Shown here piece after piece: positions 24,495-33,359 of a stretch of 64,000 nt of DNA; within the stretch, counting starts at the first letter, position 1, and each line of letters starts with the position of its first letter. The notes under the pieces were generated by a model. The model was given only the letters and a program-made list of their open reading frames with translations, was not told the DNA's origin and searched no databases. Origin of the DNA: Mesorhizobium_K sp040049215. GTDB taxonomy: Bacteria; Pseudomonadota; Alphaproteobacteria; Rhizobiales; Rhizobiaceae. The DNA lies in contig NZ_JBDZDN010000004.1 in the NCBI RefSeq assembly GCF_040049215.1, positions 385,505 to 449,504 on the forward strand, in the 5' to 3' direction. The translations under genes and the position numbers were made by a program.

Positions 24495-25202
24495 GTGTCG
24501 ATTTCCCGCCAGTTCGAAACACTCGGCGCGGCGGTTCAGGCCGCCATGGAGACCGACGCGCCGCTCAACGAGCGCCTCTCCATGATCGCGAGCGCAGTAG
24601 CAACGCTTAACCCGAAATCCGGGACGACCATCGCGCGCACGATAGAACGCCTGACCACGGCCAATGCCGGCGCATCGGCGCCGGGGATCGGCGACCGCAT
24701 GCCGCCATTCCTTCTACCCGACGAGAATGGACGATTGGTCAGCCTGTCGGGGTTGCTACGCGACGGCCCGGTCGTCGTCACCTTCCAGCGGGGGCACTGG
24801 TGTCCCTATTGCCGGGTCAGCACCGTCAGCCTCGTGGACATTCAGGACGAGGTTTCGCGCAGCGGCGCCCATATCGTCGCCATCTTGCCTGAGCGGCGGC
24901 GATTCACCACGCTGCTGAAGACAGCCACAGGCGCGCGCTTCCCATTCCTCACCGACATGGACAACGGCTACGCGCTGTCGCTTGGCCTCGTCATCTGGGT
25001 CGGGCTGGACATGGAGCGGATGTTTGTCGAAAGCGGCATAGACCTGCCGCAATACCAGGACAGCGAAAGCTGGTTCCTGCCCATACCGGCGACCTTCGTT
25101 GTCGGATCTGACGGCGTCATCGTGGCGCGCTATGTCGATCCCGACTGGCGCAGGCGGATGGAAATATCGGACCTTCTGTCGGCGATCAGGCACCTTCGCT
25201 GA
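24495..25202 (+). CDS. AhpC/TSA-type peroxiredoxin-like protein
   Basis: A 235-residue thioredoxin-fold protein. The redox motif is HWCPYCR (Cys103, Cys106) after VVVTFQRG, so it has a CxxC pair rather than the single peroxidatic Thr-x-x-Cys of classic peroxiredoxins. RFPFLTDMDNGYALSLGL and PIPATFVVGSDGVIVARYVD are typical of the AhpC/TSA family. About 60 helical residues precede the fold. The start is a GTG at 24495. Likely a cytosolic thiol peroxidase or disulfide reductase. It lies 93 bases after the cyclase gene and may still belong to that transcript. Its 3' end overlaps the convergent LysR gene by 17 bases. Confidence 0.83.
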   Translation: MSISRQFETLGAAVQAAMETDAPLNERLSMIASAVATLNPKSGTTIARTIERLTTANAGASAPGIGDRMPPFLLPDENGRLVSLSGLLRDGPVVVTFQRGHWCPYCRVSTVSLVDIQDEVSRSGAHIVAILPERRRFTTLLKTATGARFPFLTDMDNGYALSLGLVIWVGLDMERMFVESGIDLPQYQDSESWFLPIPATFVVGSDGVIVARYVDPDWRRRMEISDLLSAIRHLR

Positions 25203-26091
25203 CGCCGAAGGCGGTCCAGTCCGCAGAGCGAAGCAAATTGAGGAGCGTCGTGGCCGCAGACGAGCGGTGACGCCCGGCGACGCCGAAAACCGATACCGTG
25301 CGGGTCAGTGCGATGTCGCGCAGCCGAACGCGCCGAGTTGTCGGCGACCGCAGTGAGGTCTTCGACACGATGCCGATCCCGCCGCTGCTCTCCAGCAGGG
25401 CAAGCAGGTCCTGCTCGGTCTCGACCTCGTGTGTGCTGCGGGCCGTTACGCCCTGCGAGAGGATGACGCGTGACAGTTCGCCGGCGTATTCGCATGCGAA
25501 TCGACGCACCAGCGCTTCATCGGAAAGATCGCTGAGAGACACTTCTTCGACGTTGTCGCGGCTGAAACGATGGTTCAAGGCCACTGCCAGCTCGACCGAT
25601 TCCTTGAACAGCGGCCAGCGGTCGAGCCGATCCCATTCCTGTGCGATCTCGCACGCGATCGCCACTTCGGCTTCGCCGCTGCGCAGGGCTTCCATCACCA
25701 TGTCCGGCGTGCCCCGGTGGATCCTGAGCTGTATGCCCGGGTAGGCTCCGAACAGTTCTTTCAGCGCCCAGATCGCAAGTTCGATGTTGACGCCGTTCGA
25801 GATCGTCACGGCGAGCGGTGCGATCTCGTTTCCATGCACGGCCTTGGCGAGTGTCTTTGCGGAATTGGCCGCCTCGAGGCATTGCTGCAGCAGGGGCAGC
25901 ATCCGCCGCCCGAGCTCGGTGAGGTGCGAATGGTTGCGCTCGCGCCGGATCAGCTCGCCGCCGAGCTCATCCTCGAGCTGCTTGATGGCGCGCGTCAGAG
26001 CAGGCTGCGTGACATGGCATTCGTCCGCAGCCTTCGTGAAATTCAATGTATCTGCCAAGGCCAGGAAATACCGGACCTGATGCATCTCCAT
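25186..26091 (-). CDS. LysR-family regulator
   Basis: A 301-residue LysR protein with helix-turn-helix HQVRYFLALADTLNFTKAAD and ECHVTQPALTRAIKQLEDEL, then a standard effector domain. The start is the ATG at 26091. It is convergent with the peroxiredoxin gene (17-base overlap at the 3' ends) and divergent from the ribose-type ABC operon at a distance of 453 bases, so either could be its target. Its DNA-binding half is strikingly like that of the LysR gene at 15340-16257, suggesting related operators. The inducer is unknown. Confidence 0.87.
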   Translation of the reverse strand: MEMHQVRYFLALADTLNFTKAADECHVTQPALTRAIKQLEDELGGELIRRERNHSHLTELGRRMLPLLQQCLEAANSAKTLAKAVHGNEIAPLAVTISNGVNIELAIWALKELFGAYPGIQLRIHRGTPDMVMEALRSGEAEVAIACEIAQEWDRLDRWPLFKESVELAVALNHRFSRDNVEEVSLSDLSDEALVRRFACEYAGELSRVILSQGVTARSTHEVETEQDLLALLESSGGIGIVSKTSLRSPTTRRVRLRDIALTRTVSVFGVAGRHRSSAATTLLNLLRSADWTAFGVSEGA

Positions 26092-26544
26092 GCACGTCAC
26101 CCCTGCCGTGCTACCTGACGAGAAACTACGTCGGGCAAAGCCTTGTCGCAAGCCGGGTTGGGGGGCGGGCTTCCCCCGAGGCGCAATTCAGCCGATCCGC
26201 GAGGCTCATACGTCCGCTATCGATACTTTGAACACCCGAAACGGACATTCCGCATCCGTCTTCCGTAGGAACCACCGCTTTGCGCCTCGTGCAGCCTTGC
26301 GAAACTAGCTTCGCGGATCATCCGGAATCCGACATTCGCCGCTCCATATGACAATTTCCATCGAATTCCGGACTCAGCGGTCGGTGCTCGAGTGGCACCC
26401 AGACCAGAACATAACTGATATTCGGGCGATGGCTCTGTCCCTGTCCGGCTAAAGCGAGGATGTTTCAGGCTGGAGGACGCCGCACGACCATTTGATTTTG
26501 GACGGTGCCGGCGATGCACGCGAATGTGCCGAGGGAGGATAGTT
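26092..26544. promoter_or_regulatory. Long regulatory gap upstream of the ribose-type ABC operon
   Basis: About 450 bases without a recognisable gene. TCCGGAAT (26321-26328) and ATTCCGGA (26365-26372) are exact inverted repeats with 44 bases between their starts, a possible operator. No clear sigma-70 boxes are seen. The ABC operon starts at the right end with GGGAGGATAGTT before the ATG. Confidence 0.35.
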
Positions 26545-27522
26545 ATGGGAAAAGTGCGACTGTCGCAGGAGGGTGTGGTCTTTGCGCTCGCGGTGTTCCT
26601 GTTCGTCGCGTTCTCGCTGACGCTCAACAACTTCCTCACAAGCGGAAACCTGATCGCACTGGTGCGCAGCGTCGCCATACTCGGCATCCTCGGACTGGGG
26701 ATGGGGCTGGTCGTGATTGGGAGAGGCATCGATCTCGCGATGGTCGCCACAATGGTCGTATCGCTGTCCTGGGTTCTATCCATGGCGCAAAGCGGCGTGC
26801 CGCTTGCAACCGCCCTGCTTCTCGGTGCCCTGCTTGCGCTTGGGATCGGCCTGCTCAGCGGAATCCTCGTAGCCTACGCCGACATACCAGCGATATTCAC
26901 AACGCTCGCGATGGGACTGGTCGCATACGGCGCGGGACGCGCGTTTCTGTTCCAGATCGACGTCCAGAATACGCCCGCAGGCATCGAGTGGTTCAATTTC
27001 CTGGGCACCGGTATCGTGCTTGGAATTCCGATGCCGATCGTAGCGTTCGGCACGCTGGCGGCACTCCTTGCCGCAGTCCTGCGCTATACGCGCTTTGGCC
27101 GCTTTGTGTATGCGGCGGGCGACAATGCGGTGGCGGCGCGCATCACGGGGATCCCGCTTCGGCCGCTGATCGTCGTACAGTATGTGATCACCTCGATGAT
27201 CGCCTTCCTGGCTGGCGTCGTCATGGCGGCCGCGGTCTCCAGCATGAGCACGCGCGTCTACAACTCCACCATGATCTATGACGTGCTTCTGGTGGTGGTT
27301 TTGGGAGGCATAAGCCTGAGCGGCGGTCGTGGCGGCGTTCGCAATGTCCTCGTGGGCACGCTTCTTGTAGGCGTGCTGCTCAACGGGATGACCATCCTCG
27401 ACATCACCTACACCACTCAGAACCTGGTTAAGAGCCTGATCCTTTTGCTCGCGATCACGGTCGACAGTTTCATCAATCCCCGCGACGAACAGACATCCCA
27501 GCAAAGCCAAGGGGACATCTAA
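26545..27522 (+). CDS. ABC importer permease, ribose/autoinducer-2 (RbsC) type
   Basis: A 325-residue permease of the BPD_transp_2 family with about eight to ten helices. Typical segments are GLGMGLVVIGRGIDLAMVAT, the RbsC-like DLS/DLA motif after helix 3, GDNAVAARITGIPLRPLIVV and the coupling region VVVLGGISLSGGRGGVRNVL. The start is the ATG at 26545, with GGGAGGATAGTT upstream. It is the first gene of a five-gene operon and probably pairs with the permease half of the fusion protein two genes on. Confidence 0.9.
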   Translation: MGKVRLSQEGVVFALAVFLFVAFSLTLNNFLTSGNLIALVRSVAILGILGLGMGLVVIGRGIDLAMVATMVVSLSWVLSMAQSGVPLATALLLGALLALGIGLLSGILVAYADIPAIFTTLAMGLVAYGAGRAFLFQIDVQNTPAGIEWFNFLGTGIVLGIPMPIVAFGTLAALLAAVLRYTRFGRFVYAAGDNAVAARITGIPLRPLIVVQYVITSMIAFLAGVVMAAAVSSMSTRVYNSTMIYDVLLVVVLGGISLSGGRGGVRNVLVGTLLVGVLLNGMTILDITYTTQNLVKSLILLLAITVDSFINPRDEQTSQQSQGDI

Positions 27523-27556
27523 ACCGCATTTTCATGGATCAAAACGGGAGGAACCA

Positions 27557-28567
27557 ATGACGATCCGAAAACTCTTGACCGCCGGACTTATAGCCCTGGG
27601 CATGGCGATGCCGACAATCGCCTCGGCCGATGATGGCTTGGACAATCCCTCGCGCAATCCGTTCTACGACGGGTTGAAAGGCAAGCGCGTGGTCTTCATC
27701 CCACTCGCAATGGGCTTCGACCTCACCGAGGGGTGGGCCGCCATCATGCGCAAGCAGGCCGAGGATCTCGGCTACACTCTGGAAATCCGCGACCCGAACT
27801 GGAGCACTGATGCCGGGACGCGTGCGCTGACCGCGCTCATCGCCGACAAGCCCGATCTGATCATCGCGCACAATCCCGATGTGCAATCCTACGCCCGCCT
27901 GTTGAAGCGTGCGATGGACGCCGGGATCAAGGTGATCCAGCTCAATCTGGAATCCGTCGTTCCGACAGACGCCTATGTCGGTGCGGATTGGGCGCGGGTT
28001 GGCTACATACAGGCAGACGTTCTGGTCAAGCAATGCGGCACTGGCTCAGGCAAGTCCGGCAAGATCGCTATCGTGCGCGGGCAGCCGACCGCGGCCTCCG
28101 ATCTCTACGAGCTTTATGCCTACAAGCAGACCTTCGCGAAGGATCCGGCGATCCAGATCGTTTCCGAGCAGGCGGCCCAATACGATCCCGCCAAGGCCCG
28201 TGCGATCATGGAGACGGTCCTGCAGCAGCACCCCGATCTCTGCGGCGTGGTCGGCAACTGGGACAACCAGGACATCGGCGCCGGCGCCGCAATCCAGGCT
28301 GCCGGAAAGGCCGACGACATCTATGTCGTGACCTCGGGCGGCGGCAACCAGATCGGTTGCGACAACATCGAGAAAGGTCTTCTCGACATGATCATCAGCT
28401 ACGACGTGCCTCTGCAGGGCAACGCCATCAATCAGCAGATCGCGCAGACCCTGCTTGCGCCAGCCGCGGCAGGAGAGTCGCAGACCGCGTACTACACCCC
28501 GCTCACTCCGCTCACGAAGGACAATATCGGCCCACGCAACTGCTGGAATCTTGAGCAGCTGAAGTAA
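27557..28567 (+). CDS. Periplasmic sugar-type solute-binding protein (RbsB family)
   Basis: A 336-residue binding protein of the periplasmic-binding-protein-4 family. A Sec signal is present (MTIRKLLTAGLIALGMAMPT, cleavage after SA near residue 24). The mature part shows KRVVFIPLAMGFDLTEGWAA, IRDPNWSTDAGTRALTALIA and DKPDLIIAHNPDVQSYARLL, the usual first-domain pattern, and later WDNQDIGAGAAIQAAGKADD. GTGSGKSGKIAIVRGQP matches the linker strand region. The ribosome site ACGGGAGGAACCA is strong, consistent with high expression of a binding protein. Sequence alone does not give the ligand. The neighbouring lactonase-like propellers suggest a polyol, sugar acid or lactone. Confidence 0.9.
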   Translation: MTIRKLLTAGLIALGMAMPTIASADDGLDNPSRNPFYDGLKGKRVVFIPLAMGFDLTEGWAAIMRKQAEDLGYTLEIRDPNWSTDAGTRALTALIADKPDLIIAHNPDVQSYARLLKRAMDAGIKVIQLNLESVVPTDAYVGADWARVGYIQADVLVKQCGTGSGKSGKIAIVRGQPTAASDLYELYAYKQTFAKDPAIQIVSEQAAQYDPAKARAIMETVLQQHPDLCGVVGNWDNQDIGAGAAIQAAGKADDIYVVTSGGGNQIGCDNIEKGLLDMIISYDVPLQGNAINQQIAQTLLAPAAAGESQTAYYTPLTPLTKDNIGPRNCWNLEQLK

Positions 28568-28595
28568 GCCGGATCAGATTGCAGTAATCCAGACC

Positions 28596-30716
28596 ATGGC
28601 AAGCAACGACACCCTGGCGTATCTACGCTCGCGCTACCTCCCCGATCATCTGATCGGGGAGGTTCTTTCCAAGCGTTGGATCGACAATGCGATCCCGTTT
28701 TCCGCTCTGCTCCTCACGATCGCTGTTCTGGGATCGATCATCCCGGACTTCTTTTCAGCGTCGAGCCTGTCCGACCTTGCTCGGCAGTTCGCGGAATTCG
28801 GGCTGGTGGTGCTGGCCCTGACGGTTGTCATGATATCGGGCGGCATAGATCTTTCGGTCGCCTCGGTATTCGCCCTTTCAGTTCTCTTGTCGCTGATCGG
28901 CGTGAACGTCTATGAACTGCCAATACCGGTGGTGCTGATCGGCATCCTGGCGACAGGCATGGCATGCGGCGCCATAAACGGCGTTCTGGTCGGCTACCTG
29001 CGCCTGCGCGCGTTCCTTACTACATTGGTGAGCCTGATCATTTTCCGCTCGATCTACGAGATCGTATTCCTGCGGATGTCGACTTCGATCATGTCCGGCT
29101 TCTCAATGTCGGACATGTGGATATTCATCGGCGAAGGCACGATCCTCGGCGTACCCACATCGCTGGTCATTACCGCGACAATCGCCCTCGCATGGCATCT
29201 GGTGCTGTCGCGCATGCGTCCGGGCTGGCGGCTGACCGCCGTCGGTGGAGCACGGCGCTCGGCGTTCAATGCCGGCATCAATGTTCGCTTCATGGTGTTC
29301 CTGACCTATGTCGCGTCGAGCACGATGTGCGCGCTGGCTGGCTTCCTCTTCGCCGCCCGCCTCGGCAGCACCGGCTCCGATACCGGTGTCGGGCTCGAGG
29401 TGCAGGCCCTTACCGCTGCCGTGCTGGGCGGCACCGCCATTGGCGGCGGCCGAGGATCTGTCTCAAAGGCCATCATCGGCGCGTTGCTCGTGCTTTTGCT
29501 GAACAACGGTCTCATCAACCTTGGAATAAGCGGACCGATCACGTCGACAATATTGGGCGCCATTCTGCTGTTCGCCGTCTTTATCGACATGCGCTGGCAG
29601 AAGCATCGCCATCGAATCCTTGCGAAGATCTATGTCTCTCCTGCCTATCTGAAACTGCCTCCCGCGCCGAAGGTCGATGCGCCGGGATCGCCCTATGCCC
29701 TGAACGACAAGCTCCGTTCGGTCGAGATCATTGGCCTGGGTGAAATCGAAGGCCCGGAAGACGTAATCCTCGACCGCGAAGACAACCTTTACTGCGGCAC
29801 CCGCCACGGCGATATCGTCCGCTTTTTCGGACCCGATCACAAACGATCGGAAGTCTTTGCACATATCGGCGGCCACCCGCTCGGCATGCAGTTCGATCGA
29901 ACGGGCAATCTTCTGGTCTGCATCGGGGGCATGGGGTTGTTCCAGGTCGCCCCCGACAAGACCGTGACGAAGCTCACGGACGAAACGAACCGGAGCTGGG
30001 CCTCGGTTGTCGACGATTCCCGCCTGCGTCTCGCCGATGACGTGGACGTCGCGCCTGACGGACGCATATATTTCAGCGAAGCGACCATTCGCTACGAGCA
30101 GGAAGACTGGGCGACCGACGCACTCGAGAGCCGTCCGAGCGGGCGCATGATCTGTTACGATCCGCGCACCGGAAAGACGCATACGGAAATCCCCAAGCTG
30201 GTCTTTGCCAACGGCGTCACCATGTGCCGCGACGGCCAGTCCTTCATGTTCGCGGAAAGCTGGACCTGCTCCATCAGCCGCTACTATTTCGATGGTCCGA
30301 AGAAGGGAAAGATCGAGCGCGTCATCTCCGACCTGCCCGGCTATCCCGACAACATCAACCGCGCCTCGGACGGCAATTTCTGGCTGGCGCTGCTCGGCAT
30401 GAGGGGACCGGCGCTCGACCTGGCAATGCGTATGCCCGGCTTCCGCAAACGCATGGCGCGCCGCGTCGCTCCAGACCAGTGGCTCTATCCCAACATCAAC
30501 ACCGGCTGCGTGGTCAAGTTCAACGAGAAGGGCGAAATCCTGGACAGCCTCTGGGATCTTGGCGGCCAGAACCACCCGATGATCACCTCGATGAGGGAGC
30601 ATAGGGGCTGGCTCTATCTCGGCGGTGTCTCAAACAACAGAATTGGCCGCTATCACCTGCCAGATGCCGACCCCGACTGGTGCGCGCAGGACGAATATTG
30701 GGGGCCCCGCGCATGA
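28596..30716 (+). CDS. Fusion of an RbsC-type ABC permease and a strictosidine-synthase/SMP-30-like beta-propeller
   Basis: A 706-residue two-part protein. Residues about 1-345 form a complete RbsC-like permease (VMISGGIDLSVASVFALSVL; VGGARRSAFNAGINVRFMVF; LGGTAIGGGRGSVSKAIIGA). Residues about 365-706 are a six-bladed propeller of the strictosidine synthase/SMP-30 superfamily: LADDVDVAPDGRIYFSEAT, FANGVTMCRDGQSFMFAESW, DLPGYPDNINRASDGNFWLA, YLGGVSNNRIGRYHLP. The join is a basic, Pro-rich linker after a final helix, with no stop, no frameshift and no ribosome site, so the fusion is real in this sequence. By the positive-inside rule (many basic residues in the linker) the propeller lies in the cytoplasm. 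It could hydrolyse a lactone or other cyclic substrate as it emerges from the channel, which is an inference. Confidence 0.9.
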   Translation: MASNDTLAYLRSRYLPDHLIGEVLSKRWIDNAIPFSALLLTIAVLGSIIPDFFSASSLSDLARQFAEFGLVVLALTVVMISGGIDLSVASVFALSVLLSLIGVNVYELPIPVVLIGILATGMACGAINGVLVGYLRLRAFLTTLVSLIIFRSIYEIVFLRMSTSIMSGFSMSDMWIFIGEGTILGVPTSLVITATIALAWHLVLSRMRPGWRLTAVGGARRSAFNAGINVRFMVFLTYVASSTMCALAGFLFAARLGSTGSDTGVGLEVQALTAAVLGGTAIGGGRGSVSKAIIGALLVLLLNNGLINLGISGPITSTILGAILLFAVFIDMRWQKHRHRILAKIYVSPAYLKLPPAPKVDAPGSPYALNDKLRSVEIIGLGEIEGPEDVILDREDNLYCGTRHGDIVRFFGPDHKRSEVFAHIGGHPLGMQFDRTGNLLVCIGGMGLFQVAPDKTVTKLTDETNRSWASVVDDSRLRLADDVDVAPDGRIYFSEATIRYEQEDWATDALESRPSGRMICYDPRTGKTHTEIPKLVFANGVTMCRDGQSFMFAESWTCSISRYYFDGPKKGKIERVISDLPGYPDNINRASDGNFWLALLGMRGPALDLAMRMPGFRKRMARRVAPDQWLYPNINTGCVVKFNEKGEILDSLWDLGGQNHPMITSMREHRGWLYLGGVSNNRIGRYHLPDADPDWCAQDEYWGPRA

Positions 30717-31828
30717 TCAATGCACTGAAGCGCGCCTGGGCTAACTTCCGTGGCTTCGACCTGGATGGCGGCACAGTCCCGCCCCTGGACGGTCCGCTGA
30801 GGCCGAACGCGAAACTCGACACGCTGCCTGTCCTGCTTCGCATGGACGACATCGACAACCTGACTGCGCAAGGCGACCATGTCATTTGCTCGCTGCACAA
30901 CGACATCCTGACACTCTCGCCGACACGCTCGGAAGGCGGCGCGCAGACGTTTGAGGTGACAGGGCGGCGCGATTGCGGCGCCACCGTCACCAGCATCGCG
31001 TCAACCGGCGGTCATCTTGCTCTTGCCGTGGACGGCAAGGGGATCGTCGTCGAGCGACCCGGCGAGGAACCTCGGACAATCGTTGCGGACGGCCTGCCCA
31101 AAAACTGCATCACCGCCATGACCTTCGCCGACGCTGATACGCTGTTCGTTGCCGTCGGTTCGGCGCGTCACGCGGCGTCGGACTGGAAACGGGACCTCAT
31201 GACAAAGACCGCGTCGGGTTCTGTCTGGCGGATCGATCTGAAGACTGGCGGCGCAACGCAGCTTGCAAGCGATCTCGCGTTTCCTTCAGGTATCGCTGTT
31301 TCCGCAAAGAGCTTGTTGGTGTCCGAGGCGTGGCGTCATCGGGTGCTCGCTCTTAGCCAGGACGGATCTCAGCAAGGCTTTGCCCTGTCGGGCCTCCCCG
31401 CCTACCCCGGTCGCATCATCCCCGCCGCATCCGGCGGCTTCTGGCTGGCAATGTTCGCGCCGCGAAATCCTCTGGTCGAATTCGTCCTCAAGGAGGACGA
31501 CTACCGAAACCGCATGGTGGAGACGATCGATCCAGCCCACTGGATCGCGCCGTCGCTCCTGGCAGGCAGGAGTTTTCTCGAGCCCATTCAGGGCGGCACC
31601 CGCAAGAAGCTCAACATGCTGAAGCCCTGGTCTCCGACTTTTTCCACGGGCCTCGTGGTGCGATGCGACGAGACCATGGGGATGCTGCACAGCTACCACA
31701 GCCGCGCTGACGGCGAAGTGCATGGCGTCACCTCGCTTTGTGAAACAGGCGGTTATCTTCTTGTCGGCGCAAGAGGGTCCGGGAAGATCGTGGCCATCGA
31801 TGAATTGACCCAGCAGGCTATGGCATGA
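30713..31828 (+). CDS. Stand-alone strictosidine-synthase-like beta-propeller protein
   Basis: A 371-residue protein that resembles the C-terminal half of the preceding fusion: LPKNCITAMTFADADTLFVA, DLAFPSGIAVSAKSLLVSEA, WRHRVLALSQDG and SGLPAYPGRIIPAASGGFWL reproduce its blade pattern. The key family motif ANGV reads FPSGIAV here, and DN of PGYPDNI reads PGRI, so metal or catalytic residues may have changed. It has no signal peptide. The ATG overlaps the fusion's stop (ATGA) and its end overlaps the ATPase by four bases. It may have arisen by duplication and diverged to a binding or regulatory role. Substrate unknown. Confidence 0.8.
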   Translation: MINALKRAWANFRGFDLDGGTVPPLDGPLRPNAKLDTLPVLLRMDDIDNLTAQGDHVICSLHNDILTLSPTRSEGGAQTFEVTGRRDCGATVTSIASTGGHLALAVDGKGIVVERPGEEPRTIVADGLPKNCITAMTFADADTLFVAVGSARHAASDWKRDLMTKTASGSVWRIDLKTGGATQLASDLAFPSGIAVSAKSLLVSEAWRHRVLALSQDGSQQGFALSGLPAYPGRIIPAASGGFWLAMFAPRNPLVEFVLKEDDYRNRMVETIDPAHWIAPSLLAGRSFLEPIQGGTRKKLNMLKPWSPTFSTGLVVRCDETMGMLHSYHSRADGEVHGVTSLCETGGYLLVGARGSGKIVAIDELTQQAMA

Positions 31829-33318
31829 CTTCACTCGTTCAGTTGCGTGGCGTCTCGAAGGACTTTCGTGGCGTACCCGCTATTTCCAGCATCGACCTGG
31901 ATGTCCGGGCCGGCGAGATACACGCCATCCTTGGTGAGAACGGCGCCGGAAAATCCACGTTGATGAAGGTTCTCGCCGGTGTCTACCAGCCGAGTTCCGG
32001 CGAGATGCTGCTCGACGGAAAGCCAGTCGTCCTCAACTCGCCGTCCGACGCGCTTTCGCGCGGCATCGCGATGGTTTTCCAGGAAACGAACCTGGTGCCC
32101 TCGATGTCGGTCGCCCAGAACATCTATCTCGGCGACGAGAAGCTGTTCAACCGCCTGCGCGGCTTGAACATCCAGGCGCAACGGTACCTCCTGTCCCTCA
32201 ACTTCTATGTCGACCCCTCGGCGCAGGTTTCCGCGCTTGGCGCCGGCAAGAAGCAGATGGTCGAAATCGCCCGCGCTGTGCACCATCACGCGCGGCTGAT
32301 CATCTTCGACGAGCCGACGGCGACTTTGACGCCTGAGGAGAAGTTCCACTTCTTCAATCTTGCTCGCCGCCTTAAGGAAGAAGGCATGGCGATTATCTTC
32401 ATCAGCCATGCGCTGGAAGAGGCATTGCAGCTTTCGGACCGCATCACGGTTATGCGCGACAGCAAGCTGGTGGTTACGGACGAGACGAAGAATTTCGATC
32501 GCGAGCGGATCGTCCAGGCGATGGTGGGCCGCAGCCTTTCGGCAGAACTCTATGCAGGCGAAACCCGCAAGGCGCGTCCGCTGGGCAAAAAGATTCTCAG
32601 CGTGGAGAATCTTTCGATGGGCAATGCCGTGCGCAACACGTCCTTTTCGGTCTTTTCCGGTCAGGTCACCGGAATGTTCGGACTGGTCGGCGCCGGGCGA
32701 ACCGAGACGATGAAAATCGTATCGGGAGTTCTCAAACGCGACTATTTCCACGGCGGCACGGTGCGTTTCGAGGGCAAACCGGTACGCTATCGGACGCCTG
32801 GCCCGGCCGTACGCGACGGCATTGTCTACGTGACTGAAGATCGCAAGATCGAAGGCTTCTTCGAGACAATGACGATTGCTGCGAACATCCAGCTTGGAAA
32901 ACTCGCCATGGGGACCAACCTGCTTACGCCTGTCACCATGGGCCAGGCGCGGGAACTGGCCAAGCAGTGGACGAGCCGCCTCGGCGTCAAGTCGATCGAC
33001 GCCGACGCCAGAGTGATCGAACTGTCTGGCGGCAATCAGCAGAAGGTGGTGCTTGCCAAGGCGCTGATCCAGAAGCCCAAGCTCGTTATCCTCGACGAGC
33101 CGACGCGCGGCGTCGACGTCGGCACCATCGTTGAAATCCACAATTTCATCAACGAACTGGCAGACAGCGGCATGGCGGTGGTCGTGATCTCCTCCTACCT
33201 GCCAGAGATCTTGGCGCTTTCGGATCGCGTCCTCGTCGCGCGCCAAGGCAGGATCGTCGAAGAGATGGACATCTCAGAGGCGACCGAGAGCCGTATCATG
33301 TACGCTGCGGTGCATTGA
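31825..33318 (+). CDS. ABC importer ATPase with two nucleotide-binding domains (RbsA type)
   Basis: A 497-residue double ATPase. Domain 1: Walker A GENGAGKST, Q-loop VFQETNLVPSMSV, Walker B LIIFDEPTATLTPEE, His in FISHALEEA. Its signature reads SALGAGKKQMVEIARA, weaker than the usual LSxGxQQ. Domain 2: degenerate Walker A GLVGAGRTE (normal for this family), signature LSGGNQQKVVLAKAL, Walker B LVILDEPTRGVDVG. It is the last gene of the operon with ATGA overlap to the propeller gene, and should drive the permease pair formed by the 26545 gene and the fusion. Confidence 0.92.
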   Translation: MTSLVQLRGVSKDFRGVPAISSIDLDVRAGEIHAILGENGAGKSTLMKVLAGVYQPSSGEMLLDGKPVVLNSPSDALSRGIAMVFQETNLVPSMSVAQNIYLGDEKLFNRLRGLNIQAQRYLLSLNFYVDPSAQVSALGAGKKQMVEIARAVHHHARLIIFDEPTATLTPEEKFHFFNLARRLKEEGMAIIFISHALEEALQLSDRITVMRDSKLVVTDETKNFDRERIVQAMVGRSLSAELYAGETRKARPLGKKILSVENLSMGNAVRNTSFSVFSGQVTGMFGLVGAGRTETMKIVSGVLKRDYFHGGTVRFEGKPVRYRTPGPAVRDGIVYVTEDRKIEGFFETMTIAANIQLGKLAMGTNLLTPVTMGQARELAKQWTSRLGVKSIDADARVIELSGGNQQKVVLAKALIQKPKLVILDEPTRGVDVGTIVEIHNFINELADSGMAVVVISSYLPEILALSDRVLVARQGRIVEEMDISEATESRIMYAAVH

Positions 33319-33331
33319 CGCCGAGAACAAT

Positions 33332-33359
33332 GGCAGGCCGGGATTGAAAACCGCCTGCC
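33332..33359. terminator. Hairpin between convergent operons
   Basis: GGCAGGC (33332-33338) pairs with GCCTGCC (33353-33359) over a 14-base loop, placed exactly between the stop of the ABC ATPase and that of the convergent SDR gene. There is no T run, so termination efficiency is uncertain. Confidence 0.4.

Noticed and set aside
31831..33246. A 471-codon minus-strand frame
   Set aside because: Antisense shadow of the double ABC ATPase with all Walker motifs on the plus strand.
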